This document shows, piece after piece, positions 8,557 to 17,287 of a stretch of 64,000 bases of DNA. The notes under the pieces are model-generated. The model was not told where the DNA came from. It saw nothing but the letters and a program-made list of their open reading frames with translations, and ran no database searches. The stretch comes from Marinomonas piezotolerans (lineage in GTDB: Bacteria; Pseudomonadota; Gammaproteobacteria; Pseudomonadales; Marinomonadaceae). Location of the stretch: NCBI RefSeq assembly GCF_003362755.1, contig NZ_QKRA01000006.1:62001-126000 (forward strand). Direction: 5' to 3'. How positions within the stretch are numbered: position 1 is the stretch's first letter; each line of letters opens with the position of its first letter. The translations under genes were made by a program, and so were the position numbers.

Positions 8557-9291
8557 CTATACCCCAAAGCTTGCAGCTAGTGTACCCATGATCATAGACC
8601 AACCGTCAACCATCACAAACAACATGATTTTAAATGGCAAGGAGATAATAATCGGTGACAACATCATCATACCCATTGCCATCAATACGCTTGCAACAAC
8701 CATATCGACAATCAAAAATGGAATAAACAACATAAACCCAATTTGAAAGGCGGTTTTCAACTCACTTGTGACAAACGCTGGCATCAGTATAGTGAAAGGC
8801 AACTCGTCCAGCGAATCGATCTGCCCTTCCTTACCCGCCAATTTCACATACAGTGAAATATCATCCTCACGGGTTTGAGCCAGCATAAATTCTCGAACAG
8901 GCACAGATGCCGCCTCTACTGCCTGCAACGACGTCATCTGCTCATTTAGGTATGGCTGCAGCGCCACTTCATTCACTCGATCGAGCGTTGGACTCATAAT
9001 GAATAGCGTCAAGAAAAGAGCCATCCCAACCATTATTTGGTTAGAGGGGGATTGCTGTAAGCCAATCGCTTGTCGAAGAATGGCCAGCACAATAATAATG
9101 CGAGTGAACGCGGTCATCATGATTAACGCTGCCGGTAGCAACGTTAATGCTGTCATGATAAACAGAATTTGTAGCGATACGCTGTACTCTTGACTGCCAT
9201 CTGCGTTCGTAATCACAGTAACGGCTGGCAACCCAGTCTCAGCGTGCGCTAAAAACGGTAGCAACAACGCAATGCTGATCAAAAACTTCAT
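8557..9291 (-). CDS. fliP: Flagellar export gate protein FliP
   Basis: FliP is the main pore-forming subunit of the export gate. It has a cleavable N-terminal signal ([17 protein letters not shown]) followed by the family signature ([20 protein letters not shown]), a periplasmic loop and two more membrane helices. I choose the ATG at 9291 because AGGTGG lies 8 nt upstream. An in-frame GTG at 9303 directly abuts the fliO stop and would add four residues; it has no separate ribosome-binding site. The product is 244 residues, normal for FliP. Confidence 0.94.
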   Translation of the reverse strand: MKFLISIALLLPFLAHAETGLPAVTVITNADGSQEYSVSLQILFIMTALTLLPAALIMMTAFTRIIIVLAILRQAIGLQQSPSNQIMVGMALFLTLFIMSPTLDRVNEVALQPYLNEQMTSLQAVEAASVPVREFMLAQTREDDISLYVKLAGKEGQIDSLDELPFTILMPAFVTSELKTAFQIGFMLFIPFLIVDMVVASVLMAMGMMMLSPIIISLPFKIMLFVMVDGWSMIMGTLAASFGV

Positions 9292-9303
9292 CAAAAGTGC
9301 CAC

Positions 9304-9687
9304 CTACTTTTCATCTGATATCTGCTCACTCAATATATCTGCAAAATCAGCTTCAGTTCGGCCAAGCTCTTTAAGGCAGGTAATTTGTTGCGCCGTTGCA
9401 CCAATCAAAAGGCGTTTGCCATCTACCTCTATCAGCAATAAACGTTCTTTTGTTCCGATTGGGTGAGTCGCTATCACACGAATTTCAGACTTTGATAGTT
9501 TGTGCTGAAGCCCTTGCAACCTCTTTAGTCCCCAAATAACAAGAGGAATTAAAGCAACCAAAAAACCTAGCGCTAAAAACAACCGCCACACAGAGGATGT
9601 GTCCGCTATTTTTGCCATTCCTAAAGGTTCAGCAAATGCTACAGTCGATAACAGCAGCGATATAAAAACAACACAACGGATGATCAC
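9304..9687 (-). CDS. fliO: Flagellar export assembly protein FliO
   Basis: FliO is a small bitopic protein that helps assemble the FliP ring. The 127-residue product has an N-terminal hydrophobic signal (residues 1-19), a membrane helix at about residues 34-53 (WRLFLALGFLVALIPLVIWG) and a cytoplasmic part with the family pattern IGTKERLLLIEVDGKRLLIG. The start codon is GTG. It follows fliN by 7 nt and its stop touches the fliP region. Confidence 0.92.
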   Translation of the reverse strand: MIIRCVVFISLLLSTVAFAEPLGMAKIADTSSVWRLFLALGFLVALIPLVIWGLKRLQGLQHKLSKSEIRVIATHPIGTKERLLLIEVDGKRLLIGATAQQITCLKELGRTEADFADILSEQISDEK

Positions 9688-9694
9688 AAAGGCT

Positions 9695-10156
9695 CTACTT
9701 TAATCGCTTAATGCGTTCACTTGGGCTAACCACATCGGTCAATCGAATACCATACTTGTCATTTACAACGACTACCTCACCATGTGCGATAAGCGTTCCG
9801 TTCACCAGTACATCTAAAGGCTCCCCAGCAAAACGATCAAGTTCGACAACAGACCCCTGCGTCAGCTGCAGTAAGTTTCGAATAGCAATTTCAGTGCTAC
9901 CTAATTCCATTGACAACGTCACTGGAATATCCATGATCAAATCCATATCAGATCCGACCCCGCCTTTACTGACAGCCCCGCCACCGCTTAACTCATCAAG
10001 CTGAACAGGCTTTACTTCTTGCTCCGACATCGCCGCAGCCCATTCATCATCGACGTTATCGCTTTCTCCGTCTCCTGCTTCAGACATCGCCGCAGCCCAT
10101 TCATCAGCGAGCTCACTGTCCATACCTTCTGCGTCTGGGTTTGTTTCTTCTGCCAT
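9695..10156 (-). CDS. fliN: Motor switch protein FliN with duplicated N-terminal peptide
   Basis: FliN forms the lower C-ring of the motor switch. The C-terminal SpoA domain is clear (MDIPVTLSMELGSTEIAIRN, LDRFAGEPLDVLVNGTLIAHGEVVVVNDKYGIRL). The N-terminal 60 residues are acidic and contain two copies of DEWAAAMSE, encoded by an exact 24-bp direct repeat at 10026-10049 and 10083-10106. The length of 153 residues is at the long end for FliN because of this extension. It lies between fliM (12-nt gap) and fliO. Confidence 0.95.
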   Translation of the reverse strand: MAEETNPDAEGMDSELADEWAAAMSEAGDGESDNVDDEWAAAMSEQEVKPVQLDELSGGGAVSKGGVGSDMDLIMDIPVTLSMELGSTEIAIRNLLQLTQGSVVELDRFAGEPLDVLVNGTLIAHGEVVVVNDKYGIRLTDVVSPSERIKRLK

Positions 10157-10168
10157 GATACTACCTAA

Positions 10169-11140
10169 TTAATTCTTACCGTTTTTATAGTTTTCTATCA
10201 TCTCAACGGCATAACGGCCATTGCTGACACCCAACTTCGCTTTAAAAGATGGTACATCATTGGCACGTACCGTTACGAACTCAGGCATATCCAATGGGAT
10301 GACATCGCCCTTTTTGAACTTCATGACATCACCTAAGCGAACTTTTTTGTTCGCTATATTTACCTGAAGCTTAACATCTAACTCTTTTACATCCTGCTGT
10401 AGTGACTTACCCCACCGATCATCTTTTTCATCGACATCACTTTGCACCCCCGCATCAAGTAGCTCCCGGACCGGCTCAATCATTGAGTAGGGCAAAGTTA
10501 TATGCAACTCCCCACCGCCGCCGTCAAGCTCAATATGAAAAGTAGATACCACGACAACTTCACTTGGACTAACAATATTTGCCATCGCGGGGTTAACTTC
10601 TGAGCTTATGTACTCTAATTCTAGTTTTAATACGGGCGCCCACGCTTCCGTTAAATCTACAAAAACCTGCTCCAGCATCAATTGAACGATGCGTATCTCT
10701 GTTGGAGTAAACTCTCGCCCTTCGATTTTTGCATGACGTCCATCCCCACCAAAAAAGTTGTCCACTAATTTGAACACTAACTTAGCATCGAGGATAAACA
10801 AGGCAGTACTACGAAGAGGGCGAAATTTTACAAGGTTAAGACTGGTAGGAACATATAAAGTATGGACATACTCGCCAAACTTCATGATTTGAAGACCGCC
10901 AGAAGAAACGTCAGCGGTACGGCGAAGCAAATTAAACAGACTAATGCGCGTATAACGAGCAAACCTCTCGTTAATCATCTCTAGCGTAGGCATTCGCCCA
11001 CGCACAATACGCTCTTGACTGGTTATATCATAAGAAGAGACCCCATTAGGATCATTACTATCCTCAGCATCAGGCTTCTCATCAGCACCATGTAAGAGTG
11101 CATCAATTTCGTCTTGGGAGAGTAGATCTTGCGCCGCCAT
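10169..11140 (-). CDS. fliM: Motor switch protein FliM
   Basis: FliM (323 residues) is the C-ring protein to which CheY-P binds. The extreme N-terminus, DLLSQDEIDALLHG, is the CheY-binding peptide. The middle domain contains the family pattern FLILDAKL-like ALFILDAKLVFKLVDNFFGGDG, and the C-terminal SpoA domain (LGDVMKFKKGDVIPLDMPEFV) pairs with FliN. It follows fliL by 17 nt. Nothing is unusual in the protein itself, but its CheY peptide has look-alikes in the CheA linker of this window. Confidence 0.96.
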   Translation of the reverse strand: MAAQDLLSQDEIDALLHGADEKPDAEDSNDPNGVSSYDITSQERIVRGRMPTLEMINERFARYTRISLFNLLRRTADVSSGGLQIMKFGEYVHTLYVPTSLNLVKFRPLRSTALFILDAKLVFKLVDNFFGGDGRHAKIEGREFTPTEIRIVQLMLEQVFVDLTEAWAPVLKLELEYISSEVNPAMANIVSPSEVVVVSTFHIELDGGGGELHITLPYSMIEPVRELLDAGVQSDVDEKDDRWGKSLQQDVKELDVKLQVNIANKKVRLGDVMKFKKGDVIPLDMPEFVTVRANDVPSFKAKLGVSNGRYAVEMIENYKNGKN

Positions 11141-11157
11141 ATGTATTGCCTATCTGC

Positions 11158-11679
11158 TTATTGCATCACAAAATTTGTGAACAGAACATCTTCAATACCG
11201 CCTAAGCCAGTTTCTTGAATAAGTATATTATTGATCGCTTCAGCGGAAGCTGCCTTCAATGCCTGCTTACCAGCTATAGTCTGTAACTCATCGAAAGATT
11301 GGCTCGAAAATAGCAGAACTAAACTATTACGAATAAGAGGCATATGTATCTTCACCGCATCCACTTGATCAGGATCACGTGATTTCAATGTCATACTTAG
11401 CTGCAAGTAACGCTGTCGCCCTGACACCATGAAGTCAACGACAAATGGCTGCTCCAGCTCTAGATAAATTGCAGGCCCTTCAGTTTGAACCATTTCTTCT
11501 GACGGGGCATCACCTTCTGCTTCGGCACTTGTATCATCACCGCTAAACAAGAAAAAATAGGCTGCTGCACCGCCGCCACCTAAAACAAGCAATGCCGCTA
11601 CGATAATAATAATGAGCTTCTTCTTGCCGCCCTTTTTACCGCCTTCAGCACCTACATCTAATCCATCTTCTACAGCCAT
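11158..11679 (-). CDS. fliL: Flagellar basal-body protein FliL
   Basis: FliL is a single-pass inner-membrane protein that associates with the stator and supports motor torque. The 173-residue product has a Lys/Gly-rich cytoplasmic start, a membrane helix (KLIIIIVAALLVLGGGGAAAY, about residues 20-41) and a periplasmic domain with the pattern RYLQLSMTLKSRDP. I start it at the ATG at 11679, which has AAGGG 6 nt upstream, rather than at an in-frame TTG two codons earlier. The roughly 95 bp before it, back to fliK, shows no convincing promoter. Confidence 0.93.
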   Translation of the reverse strand: MAVEDGLDVGAEGGKKGGKKKLIIIIVAALLVLGGGGAAAYFFLFSGDDTSAEAEGDAPSEEMVQTEGPAIYLELEQPFVVDFMVSGRQRYLQLSMTLKSRDPDQVDAVKIHMPLIRNSLVLLFSSQSFDELQTIAGKQALKAASAEAINNILIQETGLGGIEDVLFTNFVMQ

Positions 11680-11773
11680 ATACAACCCTTGCTCTATGCA
11701 CGTAAAACTTGCGCAATATGAATACGCCTAAAGTCTCTATTCTACAAAGATTGTGACGAATCACCACGGTTTT

Positions 11774-13465
11774 CTACGCGTAATAATCGATACCTTGCAC
11801 TGCTGGTGCCATATAACTCACGTTTTCAAGCTCATCATCGATGTCACCTTCTAAAGAAGCTATCCCTTCTGACTCGCCTCCGTCCCCAGCTTTATCACCA
11901 AAAGAACCAGATTGTCCCGACTGGTCGTTTCGCTGTGAGACTTCAACATCTACGGCATCCAAATCAAGTCCTTGTTGCTGTAGCATCTCACGTAATCGCT
12001 GCATTTGCCCCTCGAGTGCCTCCTTGGCTTGAGCGGAACTAGCAACAAAGCTGACATGAGTATTAGAGTCTTGATCCACGGTGACTTTCACCGCAAGGCT
12101 GCCCAACTCAGGCGGATCGAGTTGTATGTGAGCCGTTTTTATACCTTCACGGACAACCCAACTCACTTTCTGGTTCATTTCTTCAGCCCAGTGAGGTGAG
12201 GTTGGCGGGCTGTGCATTGTCAGCTGAGCTGGCACATCGCCGCGTGCAGGAGAAAAAGAACTCAATGTCGCTACGGAACTAGTGAGACCTTGACTGCCTA
12301 ATGACTGAGATTGCGCTGTGATGTTGGCCATTAATTGATCCAACGGCTTTTTAGCAGACATTATTTCTTCAAATGATCCAGATAGATCTATATCTCCACT
12401 GCCCATCAATTCGGACATATTCGCCGCATCAGTTAGCTTTAGATCTGTTGAAAGCCCTACTTGATCAGGTACTGAACCTGTGGATCCAGCAAACATAGGT
12501 CGCTCTGATTTTGTGCCGTTTAGCTGATCAAGCACCCACTTTAAATTCGTTGGGTCTACTGCTTTATCACTAAGAGGATTGGATGCATGCTGACCAGCTT
12601 CGTCCACTGATATCGCTGAAGGTATCTTAGATGCAGAGCTAATAGTAGCCTCTGGCATAGTCGCTTTCGTACCGACAACACCAACAAGCTCGTCCTTTGA
12701 CGCAACTGTCGGCTTCACCTCTGTCTCTGACTGATCGCTTGCCTGAGCTACTCTGCTATTAACTGAGATTGGCACTTCGCTTGATACTTGTGCAGCCTTT
12801 TCGCCACTCAGCTCCTTCTTCTCAGGCTCGATTTCGGTTAACGCTGGGTCACTATTAGCCAGTGAGGGTTCGCTGCCGTCTTTTACAATATCTATATTAA
12901 CTTTTTCGGTTGCCGCCTCATCCTCAAGCCCGCTTTCATCTCGCTTAACATCTTGAGCAGATGCGCTCGCTAAAACATTATCAGCTGCAATGTTTTGCCC
13001 ATCATCATGCAAAACGTTGCCATCCTCGGAGACAGCCTTATCTTCTTCAGGGCTCCCTTCTACATCACTATTCGTTGCTTCAACGGTATCAACCGTATCA
13101 AGCTTTTCGCTCGATTCAGAGTTGTTGTCGACAAGCGAATCATCAACATCGCCAGTCTCAGCTGCATCAGAAGTCTCTTCAACTTTAGCTGACTCTTGAT
13201 CGGTGGTGCTGTTCTGAAGACCAGACTCATCTTCTAGGCTACTATCGCCTTTAGTAACCACTCTATCTTCTTGATTAGCTTCGCTTTCTATAATCTTTTG
13301 GTTATCTGTATGGGCTGGATTGAGAGTCGCATTCGTCGAATCTTTTTGCGTATTATCAAATACGCTTCCAAACTTCTCACCAGAGGGCTTAGCCGTTTGC
13401 GCTGAAGAAGACTTTTCTGACGGTTGCGCGACCGATACAAGAGATATAGATGGGCTATTAATCAT
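11774..13465 (-). CDS. fliK: Flagellar hook-length control protein FliK
   Basis: FliK is exported while the hook grows and triggers the FlhB switch when the hook reaches its length. The C-terminal hook-control domain is recognisable (IKTAHIQLDPPELGSLAVKV, LEGQMQRLREMLQQQGLDLD). The first 400 residues are unstructured in appearance and very rich in Asp, Glu and Ser. The ATG at 13465 is chosen because GGAGG lies 5 nt upstream of it; the earlier in-frame ATG at 13477 overlaps that site and would add four residues. The product is about 563 residues, longer than many FliK proteins. Confidence 0.92.
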   Translation of the reverse strand: MINSPSISLVSVAQPSEKSSSAQTAKPSGEKFGSVFDNTQKDSTNATLNPAHTDNQKIIESEANQEDRVVTKGDSSLEDESGLQNSTTDQESAKVEETSDAAETGDVDDSLVDNNSESSEKLDTVDTVEATNSDVEGSPEEDKAVSEDGNVLHDDGQNIAADNVLASASAQDVKRDESGLEDEAATEKVNIDIVKDGSEPSLANSDPALTEIEPEKKELSGEKAAQVSSEVPISVNSRVAQASDQSETEVKPTVASKDELVGVVGTKATMPEATISSASKIPSAISVDEAGQHASNPLSDKAVDPTNLKWVLDQLNGTKSERPMFAGSTGSVPDQVGLSTDLKLTDAANMSELMGSGDIDLSGSFEEIMSAKKPLDQLMANITAQSQSLGSQGLTSSVATLSSFSPARGDVPAQLTMHSPPTSPHWAEEMNQKVSWVVREGIKTAHIQLDPPELGSLAVKVTVDQDSNTHVSFVASSAQAKEALEGQMQRLREMLQQQGLDLDAVDVEVSQRNDQSGQSGSFGDKAGDGGESEGIASLEGDIDDELENVSYMAPAVQGIDYYA

Positions 13466-13512
13466 GGGAACCTCCATTGGACACTTTTCTTAGTGCAAAT
13501 AGGAGGCCAACT

Positions 13513-15213
13513 TCACCAACGAAAGACAACCTTGAGTTCAGCACCTGCCTTGGCAAAACTCATTTCATCACAAAGTTGATTCACCAAAGACAGGCCACGA
13601 TTGTAAGGCTTTTCATGATCCAGTTCTGAAAGGTTAATCCGTTCAAAATCAAAGCCTTTCCCACTATCAGTCACTGACACAGTCAACGATCCGTGTTGTT
13701 CGTCTGAGGTCACTTGTGCTGCGATATTGACCGTTCCATGCTCAAGAGCTTGCAGCTTTTGATCGCGCTGCTGATAGTACTGTGAAAAGCCCTCAACTGT
13801 TTTTTTAAGATCGGAATCTAACTGCAATACACCGTGCTCTAGTGCATTAGAGTACATTTCAGACAAAATCATAAATACTTCGCTGGAATGTTTATCCAAT
13901 CCTGAAACAGTAGTTAGTATCTGCAGTAAGTAGGGTAATGGATCTGTATTTTTTAAGGACTCTGCTTGCAACTCATATTTAAATGAAAAATTCGCTGGGT
14001 AGCTATTTTCAAGCGTAGCACCCGATAAATCCGCATTCTGCTGACTTATCATATCAATGGAGAGATCAATGCCTAGCACCGAGATATCATCGTGTGGATC
14101 ATTGAGAATGCCTTGTTCATCCAACATGGTCGTCAACCAATCAAATGGATCACTCAACACTTCACCCTGATAAAGTGGATCTAAAGCTTGGTTATAGCGA
14201 ATCTTATTGTCAGCTGTTTTAGCTTCGTACACACCATCTGTAAACGCCACAAAACGATCTGTTGGCCCATATGATAACAACTCAACATTCGTTTCAAATT
14301 CTCGCTCTTCCAATATCCCAAGCGGTAAAGATTCTGATTTTATGAGCCTTGGCGTTGAATCCTGACCACTAAAATATAGCAAACTCGGTAGCCCGCCATT
14401 CCATACTTCCACCGTTCGATTAACAACATTAATATCAATGAATGCTGCTGCACAAAACATATTAGGAGGTAGGATTGCTTGAAGGCGCTTATTTATTTCT
14501 GGAAGAATCTGGCGCATGACAAACCCTTTAGCAGTCCACTCAAAGAAAATGTCAGCTAAAGGAAGTGCGCCAATGGCAGCGGATAAACCGTGACCCGTAA
14601 AGTCACCCAACAGTAAGTGCATTCCACCATTTGGTTTGTACGCCGCCAGTATCACGTCGCCGTTAAAAGTATGACTACCCTGATGTAGGGTTTTTAACGC
14701 GGGGTCGTTTAGGCAATTGGAATGGGTGATACGCTCGTAAACGATCTTAGCGACTTCTTGATCATGCACCATCTGCTGATTTAAAAGTGATAATTCATCT
14801 CTTTGCTCAGATAGTGTTCGCTGCAACACCAATAAACGCGCAATAGCGTTGAGCTTTGCAGAGACAAGAGTTGGATTATAGGGCTTTGATATAAAATCCG
14901 TCGCACCAACCTCTAAGCATTTTTGCAACGCAACTGGATCAGACAACCCCGACAAGAAAACGATTGGGACTAAGCGATTGCCAGCGATTTTTTGTATCTC
15001 TAACGCAGCTTCCCAACCATCTTTTCTTGGCATTTTTATATCAAGACAAACAAGCTGAACCGTCTCAGGATCGAACTTATCAACTGCATCCTGACCATCC
15101 ATCGCCGTTTCAACGATATGCCCAAATTGACTTAACATCGTCTCTAAAAGCAAGCGGTCAGATGGGTTATCGTCTGCCACCAATATCTTAAGACGCTGCT
15201 CTTTCATATCCAT
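13513..15213 (-). CDS. HsbR-like response regulator: receiver, PP2C/SpoIIE phosphatase and anti-sigma-type kinase
   Basis: The 566-residue protein has three parts. Residues 1-125 are a receiver with acidic pair DD, phospho-Asp58 in CLDIKMP and a KPY lysine. Residues about 170-390 are a PP2C/SpoIIE phosphatase with its metal-binding motifs intact (FNGDV, LGDFTGHGLSAA, FTDGVYEA, HDDISVLGID). Residues about 430-566 are an RsbW-like ATPase domain (EMYSNALEHG, VTDSGKGFD, NRGLSLVNQL). This is the architecture of HsbR of Pseudomonas, which phosphorylates or dephosphorylates the STAS protein HsbA according to receiver state. The STAS partner is encoded directly upstream, 1 nt away. The match to HsbR is by architecture and context; the kinase that feeds its receiver is not evident here. 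Confidence 0.9.
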   Translation of the reverse strand: MDMKEQRLKILVADDNPSDRLLLETMLSQFGHIVETAMDGQDAVDKFDPETVQLVCLDIKMPRKDGWEAALEIQKIAGNRLVPIVFLSGLSDPVALQKCLEVGATDFISKPYNPTLVSAKLNAIARLLVLQRTLSEQRDELSLLNQQMVHDQEVAKIVYERITHSNCLNDPALKTLHQGSHTFNGDVILAAYKPNGGMHLLLGDFTGHGLSAAIGALPLADIFFEWTAKGFVMRQILPEINKRLQAILPPNMFCAAAFIDINVVNRTVEVWNGGLPSLLYFSGQDSTPRLIKSESLPLGILEEREFETNVELLSYGPTDRFVAFTDGVYEAKTADNKIRYNQALDPLYQGEVLSDPFDWLTTMLDEQGILNDPHDDISVLGIDLSIDMISQQNADLSGATLENSYPANFSFKYELQAESLKNTDPLPYLLQILTTVSGLDKHSSEVFMILSEMYSNALEHGVLQLDSDLKKTVEGFSQYYQQRDQKLQALEHGTVNIAAQVTSDEQHGSLTVSVTDSGKGFDFERINLSELDHEKPYNRGLSLVNQLCDEMSFAKAGAELKVVFRW

Positions 15214-15214
15214 C

Positions 15215-15514
15215 TCATCCTAAGGTAAATAAACGCTCGAATCGCGCCATCCGCAATACATTCTTAACAGAATCACTGCCACCTTTGATAAGAACATCAC
15301 TATGAACACCGCCCGAGTGATCTCTTAATAAAAGAAGCATACCTAATGCCGAACTATCCATATACTCGACCTTAGACAGGTCAACTACATAATGTAAATC
15401 CGCGGGTTTATCAGCAAAGGCCTCTCTAAAAGCCGTCTGGCATTTATAATCAAAGCGCCCATCAACCAACAAAGTCAGAGTCTTTGCACTTTCGTCGAAC
15501 TGCTCAATTATCAT
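15215..15514 (-). CDS. STAS-domain anti-anti-sigma factor (HsbA-like)
   Basis: This is a 99-residue STAS protein with the phosphorylatable serine in YMDSSALGMLLLLRD (Ser54 by comparison with SpoIIAA). It is the expected substrate of the phosphatase/kinase encoded 1 nt downstream. In Pseudomonas HsbA, the phosphorylation state decides between binding the anti-sigma factor FlgM and binding a diguanylate cyclase, which affects both motility and biofilm. Whether the same partners apply here is inference from similarity and from location inside a flagellar cluster. It follows the receptor-like gene by 33 nt. Confidence 0.9.
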   Translation of the reverse strand: MIIEQFDESAKTLTLLVDGRFDYKCQTAFREAFADKPADLHYVVDLSKVEYMDSSALGMLLLLRDHSGGVHSDVLIKGGSDSVKNVLRMARFERLFTLG

Positions 15515-15547
15515 GTGAATGCCTCACCCCAAAAGGAATACTTAAGC

Positions 15548-17287
15548 TTAACGCTTGACTATATTCTCTTTACTTTGGTGAGTTAATTGAACGACTCGAT
15601 CAAATTGCTCTTGGACAACGTTTAGATGCACCATCAAGTCCGACTCCGAGCTTTTGATCTGTTCGAGCTTTAAACCAGTCATGTCAGGCTTAGAGGCTAA
15701 AATATCTTGTAATACAGCATCTATGTCATGGGCCAAATCAACAATACCATGCTCAATTGCACTAACCGTTTGCCCATTATCTGCCATGGTTAAGAGATTC
15801 AACACCGCCTGTTTTGTATTTAGCAATCCATCACTGACATTTGTTACCCAACTACTTTGCGCTAACTGCAATTCTACAAGTTGCTGAAAGTACATTTCAT
15901 ATAGCTCGAATCGTTGTTCTATTTGCTCTCTCACCTTCATAAAGCCTTGTTTACTATCACAGACCTCAGCAACTAACTTAGATTCTAAATAGGAGCGCGC
16001 TTCACGGTCTGTTTGACTATCTTCAAGTTTATCAATGAGAACCTCTGACAACTGTTGCAGTTTCGTAACGTTACGCTGTTCAGAGTCAGCTTTTATTAAA
16101 GATTCGTTTACACTTGTTATAAACAACTCTACATTTTTTCGAGTTCGTTCGAGTTTGTTCGAGAAGCTAACGTAAGACGAATTCTTATCCAATATGCGAA
16201 TCGGGGCATCCCACACGTCATTCGCCATCAAACTTAAGCTCGCTTCAATAACCTTTAACTCATTCAATGGCATTTGTGGCACAAGTTCTACCAAGTATCC
16301 ATTAGGCTCTATACCACCTAATTTTTGAGTGCAGACTTCAAAATTGCCCTGTCCTATTTTCACGATAGATCGGCCAGACTTATGTAATAGCTCTTCAGAC
16401 ACCACCTCACCTTCCAGCTGGGCCAAGTGACGATCTACTTCAAGCAAGTCAGACAACGCTTGAGCTTCAAGCACCCAGAGTTCATTGGCACCTTGACTCA
16501 TCACCTTGATTTCACGATGCTGATTTAAAAGAAATTTAATTGAAACAGATGCGCTTAAAGCTGACTGACACAACACCACTTCGTGCTTAATAATGTCAAT
16601 ATCATGCATCATTGAAGACAAGGTAGTGTCTAAGTATCGGGCGAAATCGCCATATTCATCGCTACGATTAGGTGGCACAATCACTGAGTCATGTTCGGAA
16701 TGGCGACGGTCTAACTGGTAGTGATAGAAGCTCAGTGCCGCTTTTCTATCTTTTAAACAACGCGTCCATCCCCAGACAAGATAAATGAATAAAAAGACCC
16801 ATCCTGCACCAAGAACAGGGAGCATCGTATTTTGGTAAACAGTAAAATTGGTCGATTCAGAGACTAATGAATTGGTCACCTGAGTAATTTGGACTAGGCG
16901 GCTCTTGGCCAACTGAATATGCTCTGATTGAGTATATCGTGAAACCTCCGGAAGACTTGGCAAACGCATTGCCTCGCCCGACACCCCTTCGAGGGTCTTC
17001 ACCAACTCTCCCTCCACTTTAAGCAACTCTTCGATCGAGGAAGCATCAATTCCCACTGACAAAAGCTCCCAGCGATGAGAGAGCTCTAATACCGCGGATT
17101 CTAACTGTTGGGCTCGCTGCAGCCGTTCGACTTGGTCGGCGTATTGTTGAGTTATCGAATAATACGTTACGGATAACAGCGCAACTAATGCGACGGTAAA
17201 TACAATGGCGTACTGGACGATCCACTCTGAGAATCGATTACGACGTTTACTGAATTCATCGTACGCAGACTTTCGCGTATCCATCAT
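15548..17287 (-). CDS. Two-TM receptor-like coiled-coil protein without a chemoreceptor tip (unknown function)
   Basis: I do not recognise this 579-residue protein by name. It has the layout of a chemoreceptor: a short cytoplasmic N-terminus, membrane helix about 22-44, a helical periplasmic domain, membrane helix about 155-175, then a HAMP-like stretch (SDEYGDFARYLDTTLSSM, 209-226). A possible PAS-like segment (about 245-336) and a long coiled coil to the end follow. What is missing is the highly conserved receptor hairpin that contacts CheA and CheW ([18 protein letters not shown] in ordinary receptors). It immediately follows the CheW-like gene (adjacent codons) and precedes the STAS/HsbR pair, which suggests a dedicated sensor for that switch. 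Domain assignments beyond the two membrane helices are tentative. Confidence 0.7.
   Translation of the reverse strand: MMDTRKSAYDEFSKRRNRFSEWIVQYAIVFTVALVALLSVTYYSITQQYADQVERLQRAQQLESAVLELSHRWELLSVGIDASSIEELLKVEGELVKTLEGVSGEAMRLPSLPEVSRYTQSEHIQLAKSRLVQITQVTNSLVSESTNFTVYQNTMLPVLGAGWVFLFIYLVWGWTRCLKDRKAALSFYHYQLDRRHSEHDSVIVPPNRSDEYGDFARYLDTTLSSMMHDIDIIKHEVVLCQSALSASVSIKFLLNQHREIKVMSQGANELWVLEAQALSDLLEVDRHLAQLEGEVVSEELLHKSGRSIVKIGQGNFEVCTQKLGGIEPNGYLVELVPQMPLNELKVIEASLSLMANDVWDAPIRILDKNSSYVSFSNKLERTRKNVELFITSVNESLIKADSEQRNVTKLQQLSEVLIDKLEDSQTDREARSYLESKLVAEVCDSKQGFMKVREQIEQRFELYEMYFQQLVELQLAQSSWVTNVSDGLLNTKQAVLNLLTMADNGQTVSAIEHGIVDLAHDIDAVLQDILASKPDMTGLKLEQIKSSESDLMVHLNVVQEQFDRVVQLTHQSKENIVKR

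Noticed and set aside
11686..11773. A GG...GC pair on the minus strand upstream of fliL that looked like a sigma-54 promoter
   Set aside because: The two dinucleotides are separated by 12 bases rather than the required 10, and the flanking bases do not match the -24/-12 consensus.
12961..13199. Several overlapping plus-strand frames opposite fliK
   Set aside because: They are by-products of the biased Asp/Glu/Ser codons of fliK; their translations are low-complexity and unlike any protein.
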